Source: Verrucomicrobia bacterium UBA3761 (GTDB lineage: Bacteria; Verrucomicrobiota; Kiritimatiellia; RFP12; UBA1067). Taken from it: 30,653 nt of DNA. Position 1 is the first letter of the stretch. Each line of letters starts with the position of its first letter. Under the pieces are notes generated by a model. It was not told where the DNA came from, did not search any database, and was given only the letters and a program-made list of their open reading frames with translations. The position numbers and the translations under genes were made by a program. This document shows, in pieces, positions 23,022-30,565 of the stretch. The DNA is taken from the NCBI GenBank assembly GCA_002371135.1, contig DFGB01000039.1, positions 21,526-52,178 on the forward strand. Direction: 5' to 3'.

Positions 23022-24701
23022 ATGAAACTTGAAGATACCATCCGTTCGGCCTTTGAGAAGGCATTCCCTGGCGAAGATTTCTCATTCGTCCGCGTAGTCC
23101 CCGCGACCGATGCGAAATTCGGCGACTACCAGTGCAACGACGCGCTGAAACTCGCGAAGAAGTTCGGCATGAAACCGCGCGACATAGCGTCGAAGGTGGC
23201 TGCCGCTCTAGACAACGAGTGCTTCGAAAAGGTGGAAATCGCCGGTCCTGGATTTTTGAACCTCACAGTCGGCGAAAAATGGCTTGCGCAAAGCGTGGCG
23301 GCGCTCGATGCCGCGAGCGAGTGCGGAATTCCGCAGCAGGGAGCCGGCAAGACGGTAGTCATCGACTACTCCTCGCCCAATGCGGCCAAGCAAATGCATA
23401 TCGGACACATCCGCTCGACGGTAATCGGCGGCGCGCTCGACCGCATTTTCCGGGCGCTCGGCTACAATGTCGTGGCCGACAATCATCTTGGCGACTGGGG
23501 AACTCAATTCGGCATCCTCATCAAGGGCTACCGCGAGTGCCTTACGCAGGAAGAACGCGACAATCTGAGCGTCGCGAACCTTGAAAAGTGCTACGTCCTC
23601 TCCGCCGCGAAGGCAAAAGAAGAGGACGGCGAGTGGAAGGATGCGTGCAAGGCCGAACTCGTGAAATTGCAGCAGGGAGACGCGGAAAACCTCGCTCTCT
23701 GGAAGAAGTTCATCGATATTTCAATATGCGAATTCGAACGCATGTACGCGAAGCTTGGCGTTAAGTTCGACACCTACCGCGGCGAATCCTACTACAACGC
23801 GATGATGCCGGGCGTAGTGGAAAAACTGCTCAAGGCCGGGCTCGCGGAAGAATCGGAAGGTGCGCTCGTCGTCAAGCTTGAGGAAGAGAACCTCGGCGTC
23901 GCCATCGTCCGCAAGTCCGACGGCGGCTACAACTACACCACATCAGACCTCGCCTGTGTCGAGTCGCGCGTGGCGGACTACAATCCGGAGCGCATCATCT
24001 ACGTCACGGACGACCGCCAGAAGCTCCACTTCGCGCAGTTCTTCTCCATCGCCGCGAAGATGGGCTACACTGTGAAGCTCGTCCACGTGCCATTCGGACT
24101 CATGTCGTTCAAAGGCAAGGCGATATCGACCCGCGAAGGCAACCTCATCAAACTCGACGACCTCCTCTCGGAAGCCGTCCGCCGTTCGTACGAAATCGTG
24201 AAAGAACGCGGCGGCGACGAACACCTCGCCGAGCAAATCGGCATCGGCGCGGTCAAATACACGGACCTCTCCCACGACCCGGCCACAGCCATCGACTTCG
24301 ATTGGGACAAGGCGCTAGCGCTGGACGGCAATTCCGGGCCGTATCTCCAATACGCCCACGCACGCGTCTGCTCGCTCCTTGCGAAGGCCGCGCAGTCGCC
24401 TGCGGGCTCGCCCGATGATTCGGCAACCGAGGCGCCCGGCGCCTTCGACAAACGCCTCGCCCTCCAGTTGCTCGAATTCCCGGGCGCTGTAGTCCGGGCA
24501 GCCGAGGCCTACAAGCCTTCAATTCTCGCCGACTACCTCTACCAGACCGCACAGGTCTATTCGAGTTTCTACCAGAATACGAGCGTACTGAAGTCGCCGG
24601 AACCTGTCCGCTCGCGCCGCCTCGCGCTCTGCGCCCTTTTCGCGAAAATCCTCGCCAAGGGCCTCGATCTCCTCGGCATCGAAGCGCCGGAAAGAATCTG
24701 A
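23022..24701 (+). CDS. argS: Arginyl-tRNA synthetase
   Basis: The 559-residue class I enzyme charges tRNA-Arg. It has an N-terminal additional domain (residues 1-85, including GDYQCNDALKLAK), the HIGH motif at 126-129 in QMHIGHIRST, the KMSKS-like loop in FKGKAISTREGN, and a C-terminal DALR anticodon-binding domain beginning near YAHARVCSLL. Length is normal. The ATG follows directly after repeat words (ACTTTTCAG) with no Shine-Dalgarno sequence. The stop at 24699-24701 is followed by a heptad palindrome shared with the convergent deoC gene. Confidence 0.96.
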   Translation: MKLEDTIRSAFEKAFPGEDFSFVRVVPATDAKFGDYQCNDALKLAKKFGMKPRDIASKVAAALDNECFEKVEIAGPGFLNLTVGEKWLAQSVAALDAASECGIPQQGAGKTVVIDYSSPNAAKQMHIGHIRSTVIGGALDRIFRALGYNVVADNHLGDWGTQFGILIKGYRECLTQEERDNLSVANLEKCYVLSAAKAKEEDGEWKDACKAELVKLQQGDAENLALWKKFIDISICEFERMYAKLGVKFDTYRGESYYNAMMPGVVEKLLKAGLAEESEGALVVKLEEENLGVAIVRKSDGGYNYTTSDLACVESRVADYNPERIIYVTDDRQKLHFAQFFSIAAKMGYTVKLVHVPFGLMSFKGKAISTREGNLIKLDDLLSEAVRRSYEIVKERGGDEHLAEQIGIGAVKYTDLSHDPATAIDFDWDKALALDGNSGPYLQYAHARVCSLLAKAAQSPAGSPDDSATEAPGAFDKRLALQLLEFPGAVVRAAEAYKPSILADYLYQTAQVYSSFYQNTSVLKSPEPVRSRRLALCALFAKILAKGLDLLGIEAPERI

Positions 24702-24838
24702 GCAGTATCAATGGTTGGCAGTCGGGGCTCCCGGTGCGACGAGAGGGGGCTCTCAAATAGTTCTCCCGTGTTCGCGACCACGGGTTCTTGAACTGCCGAC
24801 TGCCAACTATTGAATGCCAACTTCTAACTATTGACTAT
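24702..24838. repeat. Heptad palindrome between convergent argS and deoC (element 9)
   Basis: The left word GTTGGCAGTCGG (about 24713-24724) is matched exactly by the inverse of the right arm (24791-24836, words CTGCCGA, CTGCCAA). The core (24727-24790) has the box CTCCCGGTGCGAC but is the most diverged copy. The deoC stop codon lies inside the right arm. The palindrome could also end transcription from both sides. Confidence 0.75.
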
Positions 24839-25507
24839 CGCCACGCCGGCGCTGGTCCCTATGCGATTGGCGCCGGCTTCTATCATGGCGAGCGCATCCG
24901 CGCGGGTGCGAATGCCGCCGGCGGCCTTGACGCCCATATCGGGACCGACGGTCTTGCGCAGAAGTTTCACGTCTTCGATTGTCGCGCCGCCGGGCCCAAA
25001 TCCCGTCGACGTCTTCGCAAAATCGAATCCGGCCTGTTTCGCCAGCTTGCTGGCGAGGATCTTCTCTTTGCGATTCAAATAGCAACACTCGATGATGAGC
25101 TTGAGACACAAATCATCCTTCACCCTGACTTGCTTCACAAAGGTGCGCAAATCCGCCAAGAGCGCCTGGCGCGCTTCTTTCGACACCGCCGCCGCCTTCA
25201 AACGGCGGATGTTGACGACAAGGTCTATATCCTTCGCCCCAGCCGCAACGCAGGCAACCCCTTCCGCGATTTTGATTTCGACGGTATTCTGTCCCAGCGG
25301 GAAGCCGATGACAGTGCCTACCCGGATCTTGCTGCGGCCTAGATGCTTGACGGCGTTGGCCACTTCCGCAGGATGCACCATTGCGCAGGCGAATTTATAC
25401 TTCTTCGCCTCCGCGCACAACTTCTCAACCGCATCCGGCTCGCCGGCCGGTTTCAGGAAAGTATGGTCGATCATCGCGGCCAGTTCTGCTTTTGCCATTT
25501 TGCTCAT
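24824..25507 (-). CDS. deoC: Deoxyribose-phosphate aldolase
   Basis: The 227-residue TIM-barrel enzyme splits deoxyribose 5-phosphate into acetaldehyde and glyceraldehyde 3-phosphate. The catalytic residues are present: Asp95 in DIDLVVN, Schiff-base Lys165 in FAKTSTGF, and Lys194 in GVKAAGGIRT. GFGPGGAT and IGTSAG are phosphate-binding. AAAGGAG sits nine bases before the ATG at 25507. The C-terminus is AIVNS, with the last codon and TAG encoded by repeat, just as in metY. Convergent with argS. Confidence 0.95.
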   Translation of the reverse strand: MSKMAKAELAAMIDHTFLKPAGEPDAVEKLCAEAKKYKFACAMVHPAEVANAVKHLGRSKIRVGTVIGFPLGQNTVEIKIAEGVACVAAGAKDIDLVVNIRRLKAAAVSKEARQALLADLRTFVKQVRVKDDLCLKLIIECCYLNRKEKILASKLAKQAGFDFAKTSTGFGPGGATIEDVKLLRKTVGPDMGVKAAGGIRTRADALAMIEAGANRIGTSAGVAIVNS

Positions 25508-25526
25508 CGTCGGTCTCCTTTGAATG

Positions 25527-26471
25527 CTAGTTGAACAACTCCCAATCCCTTTTCAGCGACTTGGGGAAGCGATGCCGTTTCTCAATTACATGCCGCATCC
25601 TGTAGAGTATGCGCAAGACCGGTTCGTATCCGAGCGACATCGGGTTGCCAAGCGTGTGCCGGCGAAGAAGCCAGCGCCCGGCCTGCCATAGCGTCCGCGT
25701 GTGATCATGCCCGGCGGCGAGAACCTTCCCCGTTGTCTCAAGCCACAACTGCCGTGCGACTTCCCACGTGCAAACAGGCTCGGCCGTTGGACGAAACTTC
25801 CATGAAACCGCCTTGGCATAGAGCGCCTGGCATAGCTTCATTGTGCGCTGCTCGATGCGCCAACTGTACGCCTGTTGCACGATAAGAACCGCATCGCCGC
25901 AGCCAAGAACGCATTTGTTGATGTTTCTGGCGACGAATTTCAAGTCGTCCGTTTCGTTGGCAAACAACAATCCCGCGCCGCGATTGACCAGCAGTCGCAC
26001 AGCCTCGGTCCAAGGCAAGGCGGACGCATCGCGCAATTCCACGCAAGCGAAAAGTTCGTTCCCGCGCTTCCCTGCGACGTCGAAATAACCGTGAATCAGC
26101 TCCTGAACCATCAACCGATCCTGATCGTGTTGAAGACGCCAAGGCGTCTTGGGTGGCGAGAAATCGACATCCACACCCAACTCTCGCGTCCATCTCGCAC
26201 TAATCGGGGAAAGCGCGGCGGCAATGGCATTGATGTCGTTTTCAGTCGCGCAAGCATCGGTAATCGCAAAGAAATCGAGATCGTTCGAAAGCGACTCGTT
26301 GCCGTTTTCGTCGATAAACACGCCGCCCTCGCCCCGGCCATATCCTCCGCCAAGAACGACGCCGGCGAGGCGTGGTATGTTCAACTCTGTAATCTCGCGG
26401 CCGATCTCCGCTATCATGCGGTCGACTATTGCATCCGCCTTGGGCGCATCACCATGAACGTATTTGGACAT
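25527..26471 (-). CDS. Nucleotidyltransferase-fold protein of unknown role
   Basis: The 314-residue product has GGGYGRGEGG at residues 41-50 and NDLDFF at 63-68, the G-S/Y-x-R and DxD pattern of the polymerase-beta-like nucleotidyltransferase fold (MNT/antibiotic adenylyltransferase-type). The rest is helical (aromatic-rich WEVARQLWLE, LWQAGRWLLRRH). It could transfer a nucleotide to a protein or small molecule; no partner antitoxin gene is adjacent. The start is placed at the ATG at 26471 (MSKYVHGDAP); an open frame to 26624 runs through repeat and is rejected. No Shine-Dalgarno sequence; repeat words CTTCTCTCTTC abut the start. It ends 20 bases before deoC. Confidence 0.7.
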   Translation of the reverse strand: MSKYVHGDAPKADAIVDRMIAEIGREITELNIPRLAGVVLGGGYGRGEGGVFIDENGNESLSNDLDFFAITDACATENDINAIAAALSPISARWTRELGVDVDFSPPKTPWRLQHDQDRLMVQELIHGYFDVAGKRGNELFACVELRDASALPWTEAVRLLVNRGAGLLFANETDDLKFVARNINKCVLGCGDAVLIVQQAYSWRIEQRTMKLCQALYAKAVSWKFRPTAEPVCTWEVARQLWLETTGKVLAAGHDHTRTLWQAGRWLLRRHTLGNPMSLGYEPVLRILYRMRHVIEKRHRFPKSLKRDWELFN

Positions 26472-26682
26472 ATGAGGGAAGAGAGAAGAGAGAAGAGGAA
26501 TTTTTCGATTTTGCGATTTTCGATTTGCGATCGGACATCCCTTTTCAACACAGAGGCACAGAGACACGAAGAAAAAGTTGAAAATTTGAAAAGTTGAAAA
26601 GTTCTCTGTGTTCCTCTGCGACACTGTGACTCTGTGTTAAAGAAGAAAAGCTTTGGCGCAAATCGAAAATCGAAAAATTCTC
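26472..26682. repeat. Large nested palindromic repeat element (element 10)
   Basis: Three repeat blocks are concentric. Outer arms: GAATTTTTCGATTTTGCG on the left (from about 26498) and its inverse on the right (GCGCAAATCGAAAATCG, about 26656-26682). They are identical except for one extra 8-base copy on the left. Middle arms: AACACAGAGGCACAGAGA (26548-26565) and its approximate inverse in the CTCTGTGTTCCTCTGCG to CTCTGTG block (26604-26637). Centre: TTGAAAATTTGAAAAGTTG. A period-7 GAGAGAA block precedes the outer left arm. The element separates two minus-strand genes. Confidence 0.8.
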
Positions 26683-27624
26683 CTACCTTCTCCCGCCATG
26701 CGAGCGTCCGATAAAGAATCTCCACAACGATCTCAGCATCGTGCCGAGACCTGGCGCATGCTCGCTCAAATCACGCGCGACACCGGCCTCCTCGATATCC
26801 GTCCACACGCCAGTCTTGGAATCTATCACGCGCTTGCCGATTACAATCTTGTCGACTAGTTCCAACTTGGAACCGATGTAGGTGTTGGCGCCGACTACGG
26901 TGCGTTTCAATCTCGCGCCTTCGCTGATGAACGATCCGTTGCCGATTATCACATCGCCTTCCAAGAGGACGTTGCGGGCGCACCATGTATCGTCCTGAAT
27001 AATCACAGGCGGCTTTACTTCGGTTCCATGCTCGAGAACGACATTGCGTCCAAGATGGACGCCGGCCTCGGCGGAATAACCCGGCAGGGTGAACTCGCCT
27101 CTCTCGTGCATTACGGCGAAATTCATCTTGTGCCACGATTTCACATCGCGTATCTTCAAACCGTCCGGACGCACTCTCATCCAGCGCCCGCCCTTGCGGC
27201 GATAGACCCCCGGCGGAGTGGCCTCCAAATCGGACTCTCCGACTTCTGTCAGACGAAGATTCTTGTAGCAATGTCCTGTCAGGCACAACCCCCACACCAC
27301 GACCAAATCGTCATTGATGTTCTGCGTCAAAGGGCTCGAGATTTTCTCCAGTTCCCTCAATCCTCGCGGCGCCTCCCCCTCCAGCTTGCTGCAGAAAACA
27401 GGGAATGCCGCCGCAGTCAGGTCCGAATAAAAACGCGAAAGCGCTTGCGACCAGTGGCAATCGAGAATCTCGATCATCGCGACATCATATTTGGCCGCGC
27501 TCTCAATCCAGTATTCGACGATTCTCTTGCCTGCAACCGGCAACTCGGCAAGACTCATCCCTGGAAGAATTTCAGAGAGCCAAGCCGTCTGTTGAACCGA
27601 CGGAACGAAGAGAACGTTGTTCAT
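26683..27624 (-). CDS. Sugar-nucleotidyltransferase-like protein with hexapeptide repeats
   Basis: The 313-residue protein has an N-terminal half with the feel of a nucleotidyltransferase (LAELPVAGKRIVEYWIESAA) but lacks the GGxGTRL nucleotide-binding loop, so catalysis is doubtful. The C-terminal part is a left-handed beta-helix of hexapeptide repeats (LEGDVIIGNGSFISEGARLK, VVGANTYIGSKLE). Similar proteins accompany polysaccharide clusters and may bind or make activated sugars. No Shine-Dalgarno sequence is present: a heptad arm ends four bases before the ATG at 27624. The upstream neighbour is an initiating sugar transferase, supporting a role in envelope polysaccharide. Confidence 0.65.
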   Translation of the reverse strand: MNNVLFVPSVQQTAWLSEILPGMSLAELPVAGKRIVEYWIESAAKYDVAMIEILDCHWSQALSRFYSDLTAAAFPVFCSKLEGEAPRGLRELEKISSPLTQNINDDLVVVWGLCLTGHCYKNLRLTEVGESDLEATPPGVYRRKGGRWMRVRPDGLKIRDVKSWHKMNFAVMHERGEFTLPGYSAEAGVHLGRNVVLEHGTEVKPPVIIQDDTWCARNVLLEGDVIIGNGSFISEGARLKRTVVGANTYIGSKLELVDKIVIGKRVIDSKTGVWTDIEEAGVARDLSEHAPGLGTMLRSLWRFFIGRSHGGRR

Positions 27625-27746
27625 GGGAAGTTAGTAGTTGACAGTTAGTAGTCATGTCTCCCGGTGCGACAAGATAAATCTCTCAAAACGCTCTTCCACG
27701 TTCGTAGTTTTAAACGCCTGAACTACCAACTGCCAACTACCGACTA
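27625..27746. repeat. Intergenic heptad palindrome with core (element 11)
   Basis: The left arm (27629-27652; AGTTAGTAGTTGACAG) and the right arm (27719-27745; GAACTACCAACTGCC) agree at 16 of 18 positions over TAGTTGACAGTTAGTAGT. The core (27657-27720) is nearly identical to that of elements 1 and 4 in the boxes CTCCCGGTGCGACAAGAT and AATCTCTCAAAACGCTCTTCC, and lies in the orientation of element 1. Confidence 0.85.
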
Positions 27747-28472
27747 ATATGCGCCCTTGCCGCCAAGAATCGCAGGGATTGTTTTAAAAAGTATGGCAAT
27801 GTCTTTCCATATGCCGGAAGCGAGGATGTATTCCTTGTCGAGGCGGACTTGTTCGCGGAATGGTATTTCGCTGCGGCCCATCACTTGCCAGAGACATGTT
27901 ATACCGGGAATCACATCGAGGCGCTTGCGATCTTCGAGGGTGTACTCCTCGACTTCTTTCGGGACTGGCGGCCGCGGCCCCACGAGACTCATGTCACCTA
28001 TGAAAACGTTCCACAGCTGAGGCAATTCGTCGATGCTTGCGCGGCGTATGAAGCGCCCGACTTTCGTAATCCGTGGATCGTCTTTCATCTTGAATATCAC
28101 GCCGTCCTTCGATTCGTTCTTCGCCAGCAACGCCGCCTTGCGCTCTTCGGCGTCCTTGTACATGCTGCGGAATTTGTAGAACTTGAAATGCCGGCCATAT
28201 CGCCCGACGCGGATTTGCGAAAAGATGACAGGCCCGGGGCTCGTCAATTTTATGGCAAGCGCAATACCGAGAAACAGCGGCGAGAGAATCACCATCCCCG
28301 CAAGACTGCCAAGTATGTCGATAATCCGCTTGACGACGTAGGTAGAACGCACGGTAAACTTCCATGCCTTGAGCCGCAGACTGCGACGGGTGTTGCCGGC
28401 GGCGCGCGAGGAGAGCTCCTTCAGAAGCCCTTCCAGATCCGCGTCTTTCGATCGCTCGAGAAAGCTCGCCAT
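27744..28472 (-). CDS. Initiating sugar-phosphate transferase (WcaJ/WbaP C-terminal type)
   Basis: The 242-residue membrane enzyme transfers a sugar-1-phosphate from a UDP-sugar to undecaprenyl phosphate, the first step of exopolysaccharide or O-antigen synthesis. After about 45 soluble residues comes the reentrant membrane helix (IIDILGSLAGMVILSPLFLG), then SPGPVIFSQIRVGRYG, FKFYKFRSM, RRASIDELPQLWNV and SLVGPRPP, all diagnostic. It is the small form without the N-terminal multispanning domain. The ATG at 28472 is chosen; a TTG at 28502 is rejected because it overlaps the Hpt gene. The stop codon abuts the repeat arm of element 11. Confidence 0.92.
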   Translation of the reverse strand: MASFLERSKDADLEGLLKELSSRAAGNTRRSLRLKAWKFTVRSTYVVKRIIDILGSLAGMVILSPLFLGIALAIKLTSPGPVIFSQIRVGRYGRHFKFYKFRSMYKDAEERKAALLAKNESKDGVIFKMKDDPRITKVGRFIRRASIDELPQLWNVFIGDMSLVGPRPPVPKEVEEYTLEDRKRLDVIPGITCLWQVMGRSEIPFREQVRLDKEYILASGIWKDIAILFKTIPAILGGKGAY

Positions 28473-28485
28473 GACGCTCTCTGCG

Positions 28486-28794
28486 CTACAGCATTTCGAC
28501 AAGCGACTTCATCTTGTCAATGAGAATCGAAGCTTCGTCGCGGTTTTCGAGCTTGGAAGAAGAGCGCAGTGCGATAGCGGTATCGGCCAGTTCCTGGTCG
28601 CCAGCGGCGAGGGAATTGCCTTTCAGGGCGTGGGCGATGCGGTCGAGCGCGAGCCAATCGCCTGCAGCGAGAGCGGCCACGGCTTCGGTCAATTTGGCAT
28701 GTGTGGACGCAACGTACTCGGCGTATATCTCCTTCACGACGTCTTCGTCGCCGCCGAACTGTTCATTCAGATAATCTTTGCAACACTGTTTCAT
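28486..28794 (-). CDS. Histidine phosphotransfer (Hpt) domain protein
   Basis: The 102-residue helical protein carries the Hpt motif IAHALKGNSLAAGD, with His55 as the phosphorylation site. Such proteins shuttle phosphate between hybrid kinases and response regulators. It lies 60 bases after the REC-SpoIIE regulator gene and 13 bases before the sugar transferase gene, so it is a natural partner for the REC domain upstream. The N-terminal part has two cysteines (MKQCC). No sensor kinase is in the window. Confidence 0.85.
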   Translation of the reverse strand: MKQCCKDYLNEQFGGDEDVVKEIYAEYVASTHAKLTEAVAALAAGDWLALDRIAHALKGNSLAAGDQELADTAIALRSSSKLENRDEASILIDKMKSLVEML

Positions 28795-28854
28795 AGATTA
28801 CATGCGTTAGTGGTAAAATCCAACTGGAATCTCCCGTTTGGCGGCATCGACCGC

Positions 28855-30498
28855 TCAGCGTGTCACCGGCACGTAGTATACGGTTTCGTTCATTCCGGCA
28901 TATGCGGTACGCTCGATTCCATTGCAGATTTCGCGCACCATGAGGCGCCCTCTGCCGCGACCGCTGAATTTGCGGTTTACGAGTTCGAAAGCAATATCGG
29001 AGGAACCGGCGGCGACCTCGATGCTCGGCTCCTGCGTTCCGCAGTCCCAAATCGTCATCTCGACATTGTCGCGGACGAGCTCGACCCTCACTCCGACGGC
29101 CTCGTGCAGACGTTCGCGATCGTCGAAGCCGTGGTCGTGGATGTTCATGAGTTTTTCCTCGAGCACGAGCTGGACGCGGGCGACAAGGTCGACATCCCAT
29201 CCGCGCGCTTCGCACCATTCGCCAAGCGACTGCGCGACATCGTCCACCGAAGCCGGGTTCAGCGGAACGGACGCCTGGAAAACGCCGTCCAGGAACAAGC
29301 GCGCGCCGAACATCAGTATCGTGGCATCGTCGGGGTTCTCTTTGTAGCCAAGCGCAGAGAGCGCCGACATCAGCTTGTAGGGCACGGGAATGAGCGCGCA
29401 GCGGCTGCGGCCTTCGCAAACGAGCTCTTTGCAGGTCTGGCGCAGGGTCTCCTCAGGAAGTTTCTCGATGCCTTCCTTGTCCCGGGCGAGGTCGAAAATG
29501 CCGTCCGTAAAGCACACGCAGACGGCAGTTCGTGACAACGGCGTCGTCACGACATCGCCGGCGGTATACTCGGTATCCGGGAAAAGCCCGATCGGCACTC
29601 CGCCGCGGTGTCCAGGATTGACCGGCTTGCAGTCGGGCTCTTCAGGGTCGATGACGATAATATCCGGAGCTCCGCATGAAAGCCAGACCACGTCGCCGGA
29701 GAGAGGACGATGGATGCAGATGAGCGCCGTCATGTAGGAAACATCGACAAGATTGTCGCGAAAGAATTTCTGCAACAGGTTCGCGATATCGTGAGGTTCC
29801 ATCAACGGCATGCCTTCGCGATGCGCGAGTTGCTTGAGGAACGACTGCACGGCAGTCATGGCCAACGCCGCGCTCGTGCCGTGGCCTTGAATGTCGCCCA
29901 GCACGTAAAGATAGCAGCCGAAGCCGAACGGGATTGCTTCGTAGAGGTCGCCGCTTACAATGTCGTTCGGCTTCCAGAGCGTCGTATACATCCCGCGCGG
30001 CGTCAAAATATTCCTGAGCGGCAGCATCGAACGCTGCACCTGCGCCGCAAGCGAAAGCGCCTTGCGCTGGTTCGCCATCTGGCGTTCGATGAATTGTTCG
30101 ATTCTGCGGGAGGCTACGATGTTCTGGACGCGCTTGAGAAGGACGTCGGTATCGGTGCTCTTCGGGAGGTAGTAGCTGATGGGATCTTCGAGGATTTTCT
30201 TCAAAAAGCCGCTACCCTCCTCCGGGTCGAGCGCGGTCAGAAAGAAGATCGGCATCGAAGGATCAATATCGCGCACGATGCTGCGGAACTTGAAGCCGTC
30301 CATCGTGCCCATCATGATGTCGGTGAGAATGGCGCGGAATCCCCCGTGCTGTTCCTGCAGCACCGCCACGGCCTCGTCGACCGTCCCGACCGCGACGGGA
30401 ATATATCCCAGCGTCTTCAATTTTGCGCTGAGGGTAAGCCGTATCAACCTCTCGTCGTCTACAACGAGAATTCTAGTTCTGCCGTGTGTATCAGGCAT
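28855..30498 (-). CDS. Response regulator with SpoIIE/PP2C phosphatase and HATPase domains
   Basis: The 547-residue protein has three parts. A receiver domain (about 8-125) holds Asp14-Asp15, phospho-acceptor Asp60 (ILTDIMM), Thr88 and Lys113. A SpoIIE/PP2C-type serine phosphatase (about 150-400) shows SGDLYEAI (182-189), GDIQGHGTSAALAM (201-214), FTDGIFD and NPDDATILM. A C-terminal GHKL/RsbW-like ATPase domain (about 430-545) has EEKLMNIHDHGF with Asn452 and WDCGTQEPS. It resembles RsbU/RsbW regulators joined in one chain and probably controls an anti-sigma-factor switch. AAGGAAGGATG precedes the ATG, and a strong promoter lies about 30 bases upstream. Hpt and sugar transferase genes follow. 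Confidence 0.93.
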   Translation of the reverse strand: MPDTHGRTRILVVDDERLIRLTLSAKLKTLGYIPVAVGTVDEAVAVLQEQHGGFRAILTDIMMGTMDGFKFRSIVRDIDPSMPIFFLTALDPEEGSGFLKKILEDPISYYLPKSTDTDVLLKRVQNIVASRRIEQFIERQMANQRKALSLAAQVQRSMLPLRNILTPRGMYTTLWKPNDIVSGDLYEAIPFGFGCYLYVLGDIQGHGTSAALAMTAVQSFLKQLAHREGMPLMEPHDIANLLQKFFRDNLVDVSYMTALICIHRPLSGDVVWLSCGAPDIIVIDPEEPDCKPVNPGHRGGVPIGLFPDTEYTAGDVVTTPLSRTAVCVCFTDGIFDLARDKEGIEKLPEETLRQTCKELVCEGRSRCALIPVPYKLMSALSALGYKENPDDATILMFGARLFLDGVFQASVPLNPASVDDVAQSLGEWCEARGWDVDLVARVQLVLEEKLMNIHDHGFDDRERLHEAVGVRVELVRDNVEMTIWDCGTQEPSIEVAAGSSDIAFELVNRKFSGRGRGRLMVREICNGIERTAYAGMNETVYYVPVTR

Positions 30499-30528
30499 AC
30501 TTCATCCTTCCTTTCAGCGTCGCTGGAT

Positions 30529-30558
30529 ATTATACCATCTTTCCCCCGCGACGGTCAA
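30529..30558 (-). promoter_or_regulatory. Promoter of the REC-SpoIIE regulator operon
   Basis: On the minus strand TTGACC (30553-30558), an 18-base spacer ending ATGG and TATAAT (30529-30534) are read. The 12 bases CGACACTTGACC are identical to those at the serS promoter. Predicted leader about 24 bases. Confidence 0.8.
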
Positions 30559-30565
30559 GTGTCGT

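Noticed and set aside
26472..26624. N-terminal extension of the nucleotidyltransferase-fold protein
   Set aside because: The extra 51 residues translate only repeat words (NRKSQNRK, SLCLCVEK) and precede a better start at 26471.
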